From: Candidatus Peregrinibacteria bacterium
GTDB lineage: Bacteria; Patescibacteriota; Gracilibacteria; UBA1369; UM-FILTER-53-11
NCBI GenBank assembly: GCA_016186205.1
Contig: JACPMA010000006.1
Span: 1 to 64,000 of the forward strand
DNA length: 64,000 nucleotides
Direction: 5' to 3'
This document shows, in pieces, positions 1-8,433 of the stretch. Below the pieces are notes generated by a model. The model worked only from the letters and a program-made list of their open reading frames with translations, was not told where the DNA came from and made no database searches. Each line of letters starts with the position of its first letter. The stretch's first letter is position 1. The position numbers and the translations under genes were made by a program.

Positions 1-1025
1 TTCCAAAGCTGCGGAATTTCATCAAGATGTGTCTTTCGCAAAAATTTACCTACAGTCGTAACGCTCTCATCTTCGCCATCTCGGCGCATAGAGCGAAATT
101 TATAGATGCGAAAAGGCTTTTCAAACTGCCCTACACGCCTTTGTAAAAATAGAATCGGGCGTCCAGAATCGATTAAAATCGCAAGAATAATAAAAGGAGA
201 AAGCACTAATCCAATTAAGCTGAAAATGACGCTCGCAAAAATATCCGTTCCGCGCTTCACCAAAGAAAAAAATTGCTTCCCAAGCTCATTGAGATTTTCA
301 AGAAACCATGCACGGTCAATCACGGCAAGGGGGATCTTTTGAAAATACTGTTCGTAAAGATCCACAAAATCAACAAATTGTATATGAAGAGGAATGCATG
401 CAAAAAGGCTTTTTTGGAGTTCCGGAGAACGGCGATAATCGGCTGCGACAACGACCATATCAATATCGCGGCTTTTGAGTTCATGCGGAAGATTCGTGGA
501 GCCATGCTGCGCATCCTTTATATGAAAGATGCACCGATATCCTTGCTGCGGATGTTTTTCGAAATCTTTAAGAAGTTCATTCACTTCTTGCCCGAAACCG
601 ATAACCGCGAGCTTGCGCGGCGGCAAGGCGACAATGGCAGAAAAAAACCATCTCCATCCAAGAATCAAAACAAGCGTTGCCAAAAGATCGAGGAATAAAA
701 CCGTTTTCGGCGTGATGGAAAAAAATGGAACAAAGTAGAAAGAGAGCGCGGCAATTCCTGCATTGATACCAAAGACGGTGAAAAAAAGCGTGAAAAAAGT
801 CCGGTATTGCTTTAAAAGACGCAGATTATAGAGGCCGCCGATGTAAAATCCAAGAAGCCAAATTGCAAAAATTATGGCGAATGGAAGCTGATGCGGCGCG
901 AGATATCCTTGAGGAATCGGCCAGCCGTAGCGGATTGCAAGCGCCACAAAAAGCCCGGCAATGAAACATGCAATGTCGCCGAGAAATAGAATGAGTTGCC
1001 GAAATCTCAAAACCGAAAGTTTCAT
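1..1025 (-). CDS. Bacterial sugar transferase (polyprenyl glycosylphosphotransferase), C-terminus cut by window edge
   Basis: Reading the minus strand from ATG at 1025 gives about 341 residues without a stop. The N-terminal third has four or five hydrophobic segments, a Rossmann-like CoA-binding part follows (KLAVIGFGQE near residue 140), then a transmembrane helix and the start of the catalytic domain with VGQFEKPFRIYKFRSM and LRKTHLDEIPQLW. These motifs are typical of the WbaP/WcaJ-type enzymes that move a sugar-1-phosphate onto undecaprenyl phosphate to start exopolysaccharide or O-glycan synthesis at the membrane. About 100 residues should lie beyond base 1. The sugar cannot be read from the sequence. 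The pilin gene at 1031 lies 5 bases upstream on the same strand. Confidence 0.85.
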   Translation of the reverse strand, partial: MKLSVLRFRQLILFLGDIACFIAGLFVALAIRYGWPIPQGYLAPHQLPFAIIFAIWLLGFYIGGLYNLRLLKQYRTFFTLFFTVFGINAGIAALSFYFVPFFSITPKTVLFLDLLATLVLILGWRWFFSAIVALPPRKLAVIGFGQEVNELLKDFEKHPQQGYRCIFHIKDAQHGSTNLPHELKSRDIDMVVVAADYRRSPELQKSLFACIPLHIQFVDFVDLYEQYFQKIPLAVIDRAWFLENLNELGKQFFSLVKRGTDIFASVIFSLIGLVLSPFIILAILIDSGRPILFLQRRVGQFEKPFRIYKFRSMRRDGEDESVTTVGKFLRKTHLDEIPQLW

Positions 1026-1030
1026 TTGTA

Positions 1031-1525
1031 TCAGCTTGTGAGCGCCACTTGGATAAAGTTCACTACAATCCATGCAGAAAGCGCCACAATAAAACCGACA
1101 AGCGCATGGAGGATCGTTTTCTTGCCTGATTCTTTATCTTCTGTCAGTCCGCCAACCACATATTTATATCCGCCGATGACCATGAAAAGCACAGCCACAA
1201 GCCCTGCGATGGAAAGGAGAAATTGAATGAAATACGTAATGAAAAAGGGAACCATGAAGAGACGAATTTTACCGGTCTTTATGGCGCAGCCTAATACCGT
1301 GCTCAAAAACTCACGTTTATCTAAACCTCTGTCGCCGGATTCTTTCATAATATTTTTGAACTGCTGTTCGCTTGAAAATAGCTCGGGCTTCAAATCGTCG
1401 CACGATTGAATAGCCCACCCCTTACGAAGTGCAGGCAAAATCTGTGCATATCCAACCGGCACAGCCAATGACACAAGAATGATTGTCACCAAGAAAACAA
1501 AAATGGCTTTCTGAAATCGTCTCAT
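1031..1525 (-). CDS. VirB2/TrbC-family pilin-like membrane protein
   Basis: 164 residues from ATG at 1525. A signal peptide is clear ([20 protein letters not shown], then cleavage near PVGYAQ). After about 80 residues of soluble segment come two hydrophobic helices (residues about 95-120 and 135-160) separated by a short loop with GGYKYVVGG and a Lys/Glu-rich turn. That two-helix hairpin after a signal peptide is the VirB2/TrbC pilin layout, common in CPR genomes and probably related to type IV secretion-like or pilus machinery. An ATPase of the same kind of system is encoded at 59520-62111. A longer reading from 1675 exists but would run through the start of der, so I chose 1525. Its start codon is about 40 bases from the divergent der start. 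Confidence 0.7.
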   Translation of the reverse strand: MRRFQKAIFVFLVTIILVSLAVPVGYAQILPALRKGWAIQSCDDLKPELFSSEQQFKNIMKESGDRGLDKREFLSTVLGCAIKTGKIRLFMVPFFITYFIQFLLSIAGLVAVLFMVIGGYKYVVGGLTEDKESGKKTILHALVGFIVALSAWIVVNFIQVALTS

Positions 1526-1565
1526 TGCCCGTATTATGTCATTGCTCGCTGTACTCCGCAATCTT

Positions 1566-2658
1566 ATGTCTCTTCCAGTTATTGCCATCATCGGCCGCCC
1601 GAATGTCGGTAAATCAACCTTCTTTAATCGTCTCATTGGCGAGCGCGTGGCTGTGACTTCTCCTGTTTCCGGCACAACGCGCGACCGCGTGTATCATGAA
1701 GCTGAAATCGGCGGCTATCAATGCATTCTCGCAGACACAGGCGGCATGGAGTTTGAAAATAGGGGAAGCGATTCCCGTTTCTTCCGTTCATAATTTGGGC
1801 ATTCTCGATGTTGAGGCCGCAACGGAAAAAATCCTCAAAAAACTAAAATGGAAAAAAGAAAAACCGCGCAAAAAAAATGAAACGGCTATCGCGGTGGCAG
1901 GCAAACCGAATGTAGGCAAATCTTCGCTCGTGAATGCGTTTCTAGGCGAACCTCGGCTTATCGTTTCAGACAAGCCCGGAACCACCATCGACGCTACGGA
2001 TACGCCTTTTCGATTCGATAGCCACGAATATCTGCTTATTGATACGGCCGGACTACGGCGCCGCGGCAAGATCAGCAAGGGAATTGAACGATACGGCGTA
2101 CTGCGCGCTTTGAATGCAATTTCGCGGTCCGATGTGACATGTCTTGTGCTCGATGCCGGCATCGGTCTTACAAATCAGGATCTTCATGTAAGCGAATATA
2201 TTCTGGAAGCCGGCAAAGGCCTTATTGTGGCTATAAATAAATCAGATCTTATGGAAGATCAAATGGAGCGAAAAAAGCTTCTTGATCTTTTGACATACCG
2301 AATGAGCTACATGCCGTGGGCGCCGGTGATTTTTATTTCTGCGCTTAAGAAAAAAAATATCTTTAGGATACTTGAACTCGCCAGAAATATAACTTCAGAA
2401 AGGCGAAAAAAAATCGCGGATGCGCAGTTTAAAATTTTTCTTAAAACGACCATTCTTAGCCATCCGCCCACGCGAAGCGGCAGGAAAATCATATTTTATG
2501 AAGGACGGCAGTCTGATGTCGAACCGCCGACCTTCACTTTTATATGCAACCATCCTGATCTCATTCACTTTTCATACCGCCGATTTCTGGAAAACGAAAT
2601 CCGGCGGCACTACGGATTCCACGGAACGGCGATCAAGCTGCAATTTAAGAAGGAATGA
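1566..2658 (+). pseudogene. der: der (EngA) tandem GTPase with internal deletion and frameshift
   Basis: Der is a double-GTPase needed for 50S ribosome assembly. The first G domain starts normally at 1566 ([30 protein letters not shown]) but leaves frame after about base 1760. The second reading frame takes over with [17 protein letters not shown], which is the end of G domain 1, then a complete second G domain (GKPNVGKSS, DTAGLRRRGKI, NKSDL) and a KH-like C-terminus to 2658. Compared with the usual protein, about 85 residues are missing, including the NKxD motif of domain 1, and the join is out of frame. Because der is normally essential, an assembly error or a mixed-strain collapse at about 1755-1770 is as likely as a true pseudogene. 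Confidence 0.85.
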
Positions 2659-2701
2659 ATATATCAAAGTCTTTGCTTCCGGATTGCCTCGCTCGGACCG
2701 G

Positions 2702-2886
2702 CTCGGCAACCGAGGACTGCGCATTTTCTCGACCAATGGCCTGCGCTGTTGCTCGGCCTAACATGTACGGCCTCGCAACGGCCTCGGGATTGCCCTTCGA
2801 TAGTCGGGCATTTTGCTCCGCAAAACATGATCCCTCGGCCTAGCAGGCCCAAATTGGTCTCAAAAATGCATCCGCCCTCGGTTGCC
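2702..2886. repeat. Intergenic GC-rich imperfect palindrome (~185 bp)
   Basis: The left arm starts GGCAACCGAGG (2705-2715) and the right arm ends CCTCGGTTGCC (2876-2886), exact complements. Matching continues inward with gaps (GACCAATGGCCTGC on the left against GACCAATTTGGGCCTGC in the complement of the right arm). It fills the gap between the convergent der and nucleotidyltransferase-like genes. I see no gene in it. It resembles the palindromes at 36138-36303 and 53596-53789 in composition and recurrent GGCTCGG / GCCTCG words. Confidence 0.6.
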
Positions 2887-2891
2887 TTGAA

Positions 2892-3821
2892 TTATAGTTT
2901 TTCTAACCTTCCTAAAAATTCTTTGGCGATTTCCTCACGCGGATCGTGTTCGTGAAACTTAAAAATATCCTTCCGCATCACGATGCCGCCCGATTTCGGA
3001 AATTTCTTTTCGTGGGCAAAGTCGCGTTTTTCCAAAAATTTTGCGAAAAATGCTTCGCTAACGGCGCCGAACAAATTCAGAATTTTTTCAGACATCCATT
3101 GGAACGCTCCTGCAAAATGATATTTCTTCATATGTTCTGTTTGCGGCGTGAGTGATCGCTTGAAATATTTTCCAGCCCACTCCTCGTTCTCTTCCAAAAA
3201 TTTCCGATAAGTTTTTATGCCGAATAATGGCTTCATCGTCAGCACAAAATAAGCAAGGTGCGGATCAAAATCGTGTGCCAGCAAAGCTAAATTCATCGTC
3301 TTCTCGGTGACAAAAAAACTCTGGCAAAAACGTCCGGCAACTTTGTCATGATGAGCGCGAACTCCAAAAATTTGGGTAAGCAGCTTCATAAAAAAACGCG
3401 CGGTATTCATGCAATCCGGCGTCGTGACTACAAAAAGATCAATATCGCTCCCTTCATCAACATTATTGTACGCAAGCGTATTGCACACCGACGCCATTCG
3501 AACAAAAGGACACAAAGCAAACAAAGGCCCAAACCTTTCAACGCGTTTCCAAAGCTTTTCAGCAATTTTTATTCTCTCTTTGCGATCCTCGGCCAAAGAT
3601 TCTCGACCAATCAAACAATAAAATCCATGCGCGTGCGCAACATTTGGGAGCGCTCGCATCGCTTCTAAAATGGCTTCCTGCGGCGCAGACCAACCATACA
3701 AATACTGCTCAATTTCTTTGATAGTTGGGGCAAAATCAAACATATCAAAATAATGAAGCGTGGCAAGAATGGCCTGTTTGAGAGACAACGGATCCTTCAC
3801 GAATGTATAATAGGCTCGCAT
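2892..3821 (-). CDS. Nucleotidyltransferase-fold protein of unknown role
   Basis: About 309 residues from ATG at 3821. The N-terminal part resembles a winged-helix-like segment (SLKQAILATLHYFDMFDFAP). Near residue 140 is NNVDEGSDIDLFVVT, the G-S-x-D-x-D signature of the polymerase-beta-like nucleotidyltransferase fold. The C-terminal half is helical and unrecognised. No substrate can be named. The ATG lies in a CATG palindrome that also holds the uvrC start (3820) on the other strand, so the two starts overlap by two bases. A longer frame reaches 3905 but would run into uvrC. Convergent with der across the palindromic element. Confidence 0.6.
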   Translation of the reverse strand: MRAYYTFVKDPLSLKQAILATLHYFDMFDFAPTIKEIEQYLYGWSAPQEAILEAMRALPNVAHAHGFYCLIGRESLAEDRKERIKIAEKLWKRVERFGPLFALCPFVRMASVCNTLAYNNVDEGSDIDLFVVTTPDCMNTARFFMKLLTQIFGVRAHHDKVAGRFCQSFFVTEKTMNLALLAHDFDPHLAYFVLTMKPLFGIKTYRKFLEENEEWAGKYFKRSLTPQTEHMKKYHFAGAFQWMSEKILNLFGAVSEAFFAKFLEKRDFAHEKKFPKSGGIVMRKDIFKFHEHDPREEIAKEFLGRLEKL

Positions 3822-6063
3822 GAAGGACTTGGCAAAAAAAGACTTGGCAAAAAATCTCCCCGCTACGCCAGGCGTGTATAAAATGATCGATCGCGAGGGG
3901 CACATACTCTATGTCGGCAAAGCGAAGGATCTGCAAAAACGCGTGAAAACGTATTTTCAAAAAGGCTACGAGCATTCCACGCGCACGCGAAAACTCATCG
4001 AAAATACGACTGACGTCGATTTTATACAGACTGATTCAGAACTTGAGGCGCTCTTGCTTGAAAATAATCTCATTAAGGAACTCAAGCCGCGCTACAACAT
4101 CCTAATGAAGGATGATAAAAGTTATGTCTATATTAAAGTAAATTGGGCAGAGGATTTTCCGCGCATCCGCGTGGTGCGCGAACGGACGCTGGAAAAGACG
4201 GAATCATTCGGCCCGCGTGCAAAATATTTCGGCCCGAAGCTGGCTTCTTCAAAAGTCTATGAAACGCTGCGGATTTTGAAAAAACTTTTTCCGTTTCGGC
4301 ACTGCAATTTAGACATTAAATTCAACCCTCCACACTCAACCCTCCACCCTCAACCCTTATCTCTTTCTCCAAACAAAGATCTCGTCAACGTCACCAATAA
4401 AGTCATCGATTACCCATGTCTCGACTATTATATTAAGCGCTGTCCCGGCCCTTGCATTGGAGCTATTTCGCCAATTGAGTACAAAAAAATTGTTCAACAA
4501 GTTATGGATTTTCTTGATGGGAAAAACGATGAACTCGAAAAATCAATTAAAAAACAAATGACGGATGCGGCCGAGCAAAAACTTTTTGAAAAAGCGGCTC
4601 GTTTGCGCGACAAACTTTTTGCTCTCCAGTCCATTATCGAGCGCCAAAAAATAACCGACCATGACCGTAAAGATACCGATATCATTAATTTTTCTGCAGA
4701 TCTTGGGCGTGTTTTCTTCAACATTCTCATGATTCGCGGCGGCAAACTTGTATCGCAGGAAAATTTTGCGCTTGATGCGCTTGAGATGAAAGAAATTGAT
4801 GCGCCAATCGACCTCGTTGAAGTCCTACAATCTTTTCTGCTCCAATATTACGAACGTGCTGCGGATATCCCCAAAGAAATTCTCGTTTCTGAAGAATTGG
4901 AGGATCGAACTACGCTCGAAAAATGGCTTGCTCAAAAGCGCGGCAATCAAGTTCATATCCTCAATCCGAAAAAAGGAGAAAAAAACAAACTCCTCGAGCT
5001 CTCGCAAAAAAATGCCGTATCTTTTGGCAAACAATTCCGCATCCGCTGGCTTTCTGAACAGCGCGGACAAACCGCACTCGTCCGGCTTTCTGAAGTGCTC
5101 AAAAAAATCAGCCTTAAAAGAATTGAAGGCTATGATATTTCGCATCTCGGCGGCAATGAAACTGTCGGCTCCGTGGTGGTGTTCGAAAACGGCCTTCCGA
5201 AATCTTCCGACTACCGCCATTTCAAACTTCGCACTGTGGACGGAAAACCCGATGACTATCGGAGTATGGAAGAAACCCTCATGCGCCGGCTCAAATATCT
5301 TGCGAAAAATGAAGGAAATGATATTCAAATAAAAATGCTGACAAAAAAAGATTTTGAGGAAGTGAAGCGCATCGTAAAAAAAGAACGGGATGCGCTTTCT
5401 ACGGACAATTTTGAGAAAAAAGATTTTCTCGTTGCAAAAAAAGGAAATAAACTCATAGGCTTTGGCAGGATCTTTGCGCTCGATCCAAAAGTGACGCTTT
5501 TAATGACGCTCTGGGTGCATTCGAGTTTGCGCGGAGAACGCCTTGGATATCAAATCATGGACAAACTAATTGCAAAATCAAAGTGCAAACGCATCTATAT
5601 AAATTGCAGAAAAGCATTGGAAGATTATTATGCCGAATATGGATTTATCGCCTTGCGTCAGCCGCCTGAAGCAATGAAAAAAAGAATCGAACGGATTATG
5701 AAAAATAATCCTCAAAAAAAACGCATCATAGAAAAATATGGATTGATCTACATGGCATATGACGTAAAAAAACATAAACCGGATACCTCGTTTACATCAA
5801 AACCCAATCTGTTAGTCATAGATGGAGGCAAAGGACAGTTGAATACGGCCCTCTTGGCTTTGAAACGCCTCAAACTCGAAATTCCGGTGATTGCGCTTGC
5901 GAAACGGCTTGAAGAGATTTATTTGCCAGACGAAAAAGCGCCGCTGTTACTCGAAGAAGGGGATGAAGCTTTAAAACTCCTTCAGCGGATTCGCGATGAA
6001 TCGCATCGGTTTGCGGTCACATTTCAGCGCCAGCTCCATCAAAAAAACCTCATCCATCAATAA
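3820..6063 (+). CDS. uvrC: UvrABC system protein C with inserted GNAT acetyltransferase domain
   Basis: 747 residues. UvrC makes the dual incision in nucleotide excision repair. The GIY-YIG domain is at the N-terminus (LPATPGVYKM, ILYVGKAKDLQKRV). A Cys cluster (CLDYYIKRCPGPC) and UVR motif (near residues 235-275) follow. The RNase H-like domain keeps its acidic residues and His (EGYDISHLGG, LLVIDGGKGQL, RDESHRFAV). Between the first and second of these motifs, residues about 503-655, lies a foreign domain with GNAT features (LVAKKGNKLIGFGRI, then WVHSSLRGERLGYQIMDKLI, then EYGFIALRQ). The C-terminal helix-hairpin-helix domain is absent. Residues about 168-195 are a low-complexity insertion rich in Pro, His and Ser. 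The start lies in a CATG shared with the divergent gene. Confidence 0.9.
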   Translation: MKDLAKKDLAKNLPATPGVYKMIDREGHILYVGKAKDLQKRVKTYFQKGYEHSTRTRKLIENTTDVDFIQTDSELEALLLENNLIKELKPRYNILMKDDKSYVYIKVNWAEDFPRIRVVRERTLEKTESFGPRAKYFGPKLASSKVYETLRILKKLFPFRHCNLDIKFNPPHSTLHPQPLSLSPNKDLVNVTNKVIDYPCLDYYIKRCPGPCIGAISPIEYKKIVQQVMDFLDGKNDELEKSIKKQMTDAAEQKLFEKAARLRDKLFALQSIIERQKITDHDRKDTDIINFSADLGRVFFNILMIRGGKLVSQENFALDALEMKEIDAPIDLVEVLQSFLLQYYERAADIPKEILVSEELEDRTTLEKWLAQKRGNQVHILNPKKGEKNKLLELSQKNAVSFGKQFRIRWLSEQRGQTALVRLSEVLKKISLKRIEGYDISHLGGNETVGSVVVFENGLPKSSDYRHFKLRTVDGKPDDYRSMEETLMRRLKYLAKNEGNDIQIKMLTKKDFEEVKRIVKKERDALSTDNFEKKDFLVAKKGNKLIGFGRIFALDPKVTLLMTLWVHSSLRGERLGYQIMDKLIAKSKCKRIYINCRKALEDYYAEYGFIALRQPPEAMKKRIERIMKNNPQKKRIIEKYGLIYMAYDVKKHKPDTSFTSKPNLLVIDGGKGQLNTALLALKRLKLEIPVIALAKRLEEIYLPDEKAPLLLEEGDEALKLLQRIRDESHRFAVTFQRQLHQKNLIHQ

Positions 6064-6090
6064 TGTATAATGCCATTGATCCCCTAAAAT

Positions 6091-7026
6091 ATGGATTTTG
6101 TAACAGAATTCAAGAAACTCCTCTTCACAACTCCGACATATAACCTGCGTTCCGTTCACAACACAAACTGCCCGTACGTTCACATGGTTTCGTATTCCAA
6201 AGACAGCTATATGTGTTTTGGCGGATACAAATGCGAAGACTGCGGATACTGCCATTATCCGAACCAATTGCGCGATTGCTGGGACACGTATTTCGCGATC
6301 AAATGCGAACTTTGTTATGAATGCGTTTCTTGCACAGGCTGCTACAGCTGCGATTTTTGCGCCGAATGCGTGAACTGCTCTGACTGCCGTTTTTGCTATG
6401 ACTGCCGCGGATGCAAAAATTGTTTCGGATGCGTCGGATTGAGGCAAAAGGAATTTTATATATTTAATAAACCGTATTCGCGCGATGAATATCTCAAAAA
6501 AATGGAGACTCTTCGGCTCGAAGGTGCAGAAGATATCAAAAAATACTTTGCGCAGCTTGAAACGCTTCGCGAAAAATATCCGCACACCGCATCAGTACAA
6601 ACGAACACTCAAAACTGCACCGGCGATCACATCATCAATTCGAAAAATTGCACTTCAGCCTTTGCTACTACTGAAAGCGAAGACTGCTGCTATGTTTTCC
6701 ACAATGATAATTTGAAGGATTCGCTCGACACGGATCTAATGGCTGCAAGCGAACTCATTTATGAATGTACGCCCGGCTTCGATCTCTATAACTGCAACTT
6801 TTGCCTGGAATGCGGCAATTCAAAAAATGCCGAATTTTGCGTGCGCTGTTTTAATTCGCATGATTTATTCGGCTGCGTCGGCAGGAATCACGCGGAATTT
6901 CAGATTCTCAATCAGCCATACGCAAAAGACGAATTTTCCAAGCGCGTTGCGCAAATCAAAGATCAGCTCCGCACTGAAAAGAAATATTTCAACTGGCTGC
7001 CGGACGTTATTGGAAAGATAGATTAG
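6091..7026 (+). CDS. Cys-rich CxxC-ladder protein (CPR family, copy 1)
   Basis: 311 residues with about 32 cysteines. From residue about 70 to 115 a cysteine occurs at nearly every third position (CELCYECVSCTGCYSCDFC and onward), giving about 15 in a row, then NCFGCVGLRQKEFYIFNKPYS and a helical segment. A second, sparser Cys block with DLFGCVGRNHAEFQILNQPY repeats the same ending, so the protein has two related halves. No signal peptide is visible. I know this family as a recurrent CPR protein sometimes given the misleading name caib/baif; no function is established to my knowledge. Metal binding or a disulfide ladder is inference. A paralog is at 54759-55697. Confidence 0.6.
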   Translation: MDFVTEFKKLLFTTPTYNLRSVHNTNCPYVHMVSYSKDSYMCFGGYKCEDCGYCHYPNQLRDCWDTYFAIKCELCYECVSCTGCYSCDFCAECVNCSDCRFCYDCRGCKNCFGCVGLRQKEFYIFNKPYSRDEYLKKMETLRLEGAEDIKKYFAQLETLREKYPHTASVQTNTQNCTGDHIINSKNCTSAFATTESEDCCYVFHNDNLKDSLDTDLMAASELIYECTPGFDLYNCNFCLECGNSKNAEFCVRCFNSHDLFGCVGRNHAEFQILNQPYAKDEFSKRVAQIKDQLRTEKKYFNWLPDVIGKID

Positions 7027-7056
7027 CGAAAAGGCGCAGGATTTTTCAACGTGTCC

Positions 7057-7554
7057 CTAGCTTTCAAATCTGCCTTTTCTTATATTCTTCTTCACCTCGC
7101 CGGGAGTAAATGCTCTGCCGTTCATAGCAACATAAACTCCCGGAGGAAGTTGTTGAATTTTCGCCAAAGCAAAACCGAGGGAAAATCCTGCATCTGACGG
7201 AGAAAAACCCATGAGAGGAATCATGGAACCTGTAAGTATAATTGTTTGATCCCGCCTCCGGAGATGTTGGTGCAAAAATTGCGCGGTTTTGGGCATAGTA
7301 TAAGTCCCGTGAGTAAGAAGAATTTTTGAACACGTGCTTTTTTCAATGGCACGGAGCATTTTTTTACGATCATTCATTCCAATATCCCGGCTGTCTTTCA
7401 TGCAGATTCTGGAAAACCTGAAAGGCGTATAAAGCTTAAGCGACGCCAAATATTGAGGAATAACGGAGTGAACATATGGCACTGCCGTATCTTTTGTGAC
7501 ATCGTAGTAAGAATCTATAGTACCGCCGGTAAAGATGAAGTGAATGGTGCTCAT
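7057..7554 (-). CDS. Short asparaginase-like protein (N-terminal domain only)
   Basis: 165 residues from ATG at 7554. It starts with IHFIFTGGTIDS, the TGGTI motif carrying the catalytic Thr of type I/II L-asparaginases. A second motif, LLTHGTYTM near residue 80, matches the TDGTDT block with changed residues. ILTGSMIPL follows, as in the family. Full-length asparaginases are about 330 residues; the C-terminal substrate-closing domain is wholly absent. Single-domain versions do occur in small genomes. Whether it still hydrolyses asparagine is uncertain because the second motif departs from consensus. It is convergent with the Cys-rich gene and upstream of tRNA-Leu on the opposite strand. Confidence 0.65.
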   Translation of the reverse strand: MSTIHFIFTGGTIDSYYDVTKDTAVPYVHSVIPQYLASLKLYTPFRFSRICMKDSRDIGMNDRKKMLRAIEKSTCSKILLTHGTYTMPKTAQFLHQHLRRRDQTIILTGSMIPLMGFSPSDAGFSLGFALAKIQQLPPGVYVAMNGRAFTPGEVKKNIRKGRFES

Positions 7555-7614
7555 CTATATGTGCCCAACATAGCACTTTAAACCTCAATTTGATAAGATT
7601 CTATTGCTATATAA

Positions 7615-7701
7615 GCCCAAGTGTCGGAACTGGCAGACGACCGCGACTCAAAATCGCGTGGCCTTACGGCCGTGTGGGTTCGAGTCCCACCTTGGGCACC
7701 A
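7615..7701 (+). tRNA. tRNA-Leu (anticodon CAA)
   Basis: A full cloverleaf folds: acceptor GCCCAAG/CTTGGGC, anticodon stem CGCGA/TCGCG with the 7-base loop CTCAAAA (anticodon CAA), a long variable arm GGCC-TTAC-GGCC typical of class II tRNAs, and a T arm GTGGG-TTCGAGT-CCCAC. Discriminator A at 7698 is followed by an encoded CCA (7699-7701). A LAGLIDADG gene starts only three bases later. Confidence 0.95.
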
Positions 7702-7704
7702 AAT

Positions 7705-8433
7705 ATGAGGCCAAAACATCAAAAGAATGATTTTCATTGGAGCCCTGAATTAGCTTATGTCATTGGGCTTTTAGTGACAGACGGGAATCTTTCAAAGGAT
7801 AAACGGCATATTATTATGAGATCATCCGATATGGATTTATTGCAAACATTTAAAAAATGCCTTAACCTCTCAAATAAAATCAGCCAATCGTATAATAATG
7901 GCTATGCCACAAAACCAAGCTACAGGATACAATTTGGCAATGTTGGATTTTATAATTGGCTTATGGATATTGGCTTGATGCCGAATAAAACTCATGTCAT
8001 CGGTGAAATTAAAATTCCAGATGAATTTTTCAGAGATTTTTTGCGCGGCCATTTGGATGGTGATGGAACGATATATCACTATCAGGATAGATATAATATT
8101 TATAAAGGGAAACGATATATCAATACGCGAATCTATACCAAATTCATTTCGGCGAGCAAGATTCATATTGAGTGGCTTAATAAAAAAATAATAAAATGTC
8201 TTCATTTGAAAGGTTCGCTTACTTGCCATAAATTGAAAAGTCTAAAGTGGATGTGGGAAATAAAATTTTCAAAATATGATTCTATAAAATTGCTTCAGAA
8301 AATCTATTACCGCGATTATTTACCGAGCTTAGAGCGTAAAAAAAATCTTGCACGGAAAATTATCTCATCAATCAAAAATAATAAGCTTATTAGATTCAAT
8401 AATACCGAGTACAAAACCTATGTTTTGCGATGA
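7705..8433 (+). CDS. LAGLIDADG homing endonuclease, free-standing
   Basis: 242 residues from ATG at 7705, three bases after the tRNA-Leu CCA. Two LAGLIDADG motifs are visible, LAYVIGLLVTDGNL near the N-terminus and FLRGHLDGDGTI near residue 112, each with the acidic residue used for metal binding. This is the monomeric two-motif form. The gene is AT-rich compared with its neighbours. No intron is evident since the tRNA is intact and obgE starts inside the last codons (overlap 8420-8433). It may be a selfish gene lodged between the tRNA and obgE, using the conserved tRNA 3' end as a landing site, which is inference. Its frame is open upstream through the tRNA but that part is not protein. Confidence 0.8.
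   Translation: MRPKHQKNDFHWSPELAYVIGLLVTDGNLSKDKRHIIMRSSDMDLLQTFKKCLNLSNKISQSYNNGYATKPSYRIQFGNVGFYNWLMDIGLMPNKTHVIGEIKIPDEFFRDFLRGHLDGDGTIYHYQDRYNIYKGKRYINTRIYTKFISASKIHIEWLNKKIIKCLHLKGSLTCHKLKSLKWMWEIKFSKYDSIKLLQKIYYRDYLPSLERKKNLARKIISSIKNNKLIRFNNTEYKTYVLR

Noticed and set aside
1526-1675. Longer pilin starting at 1675
   Set aside because: The extension is antisense to the conserved P-loop of der; the Met at 1525 opens a proper signal peptide.
7621-7704. Upstream extension of the endonuclease reading frame through the tRNA
   Set aside because: The frame is open through tRNA-Leu, but those codons are tRNA sequence; the Met at 7705 precedes the first recognisable LAGLIDADG motif.
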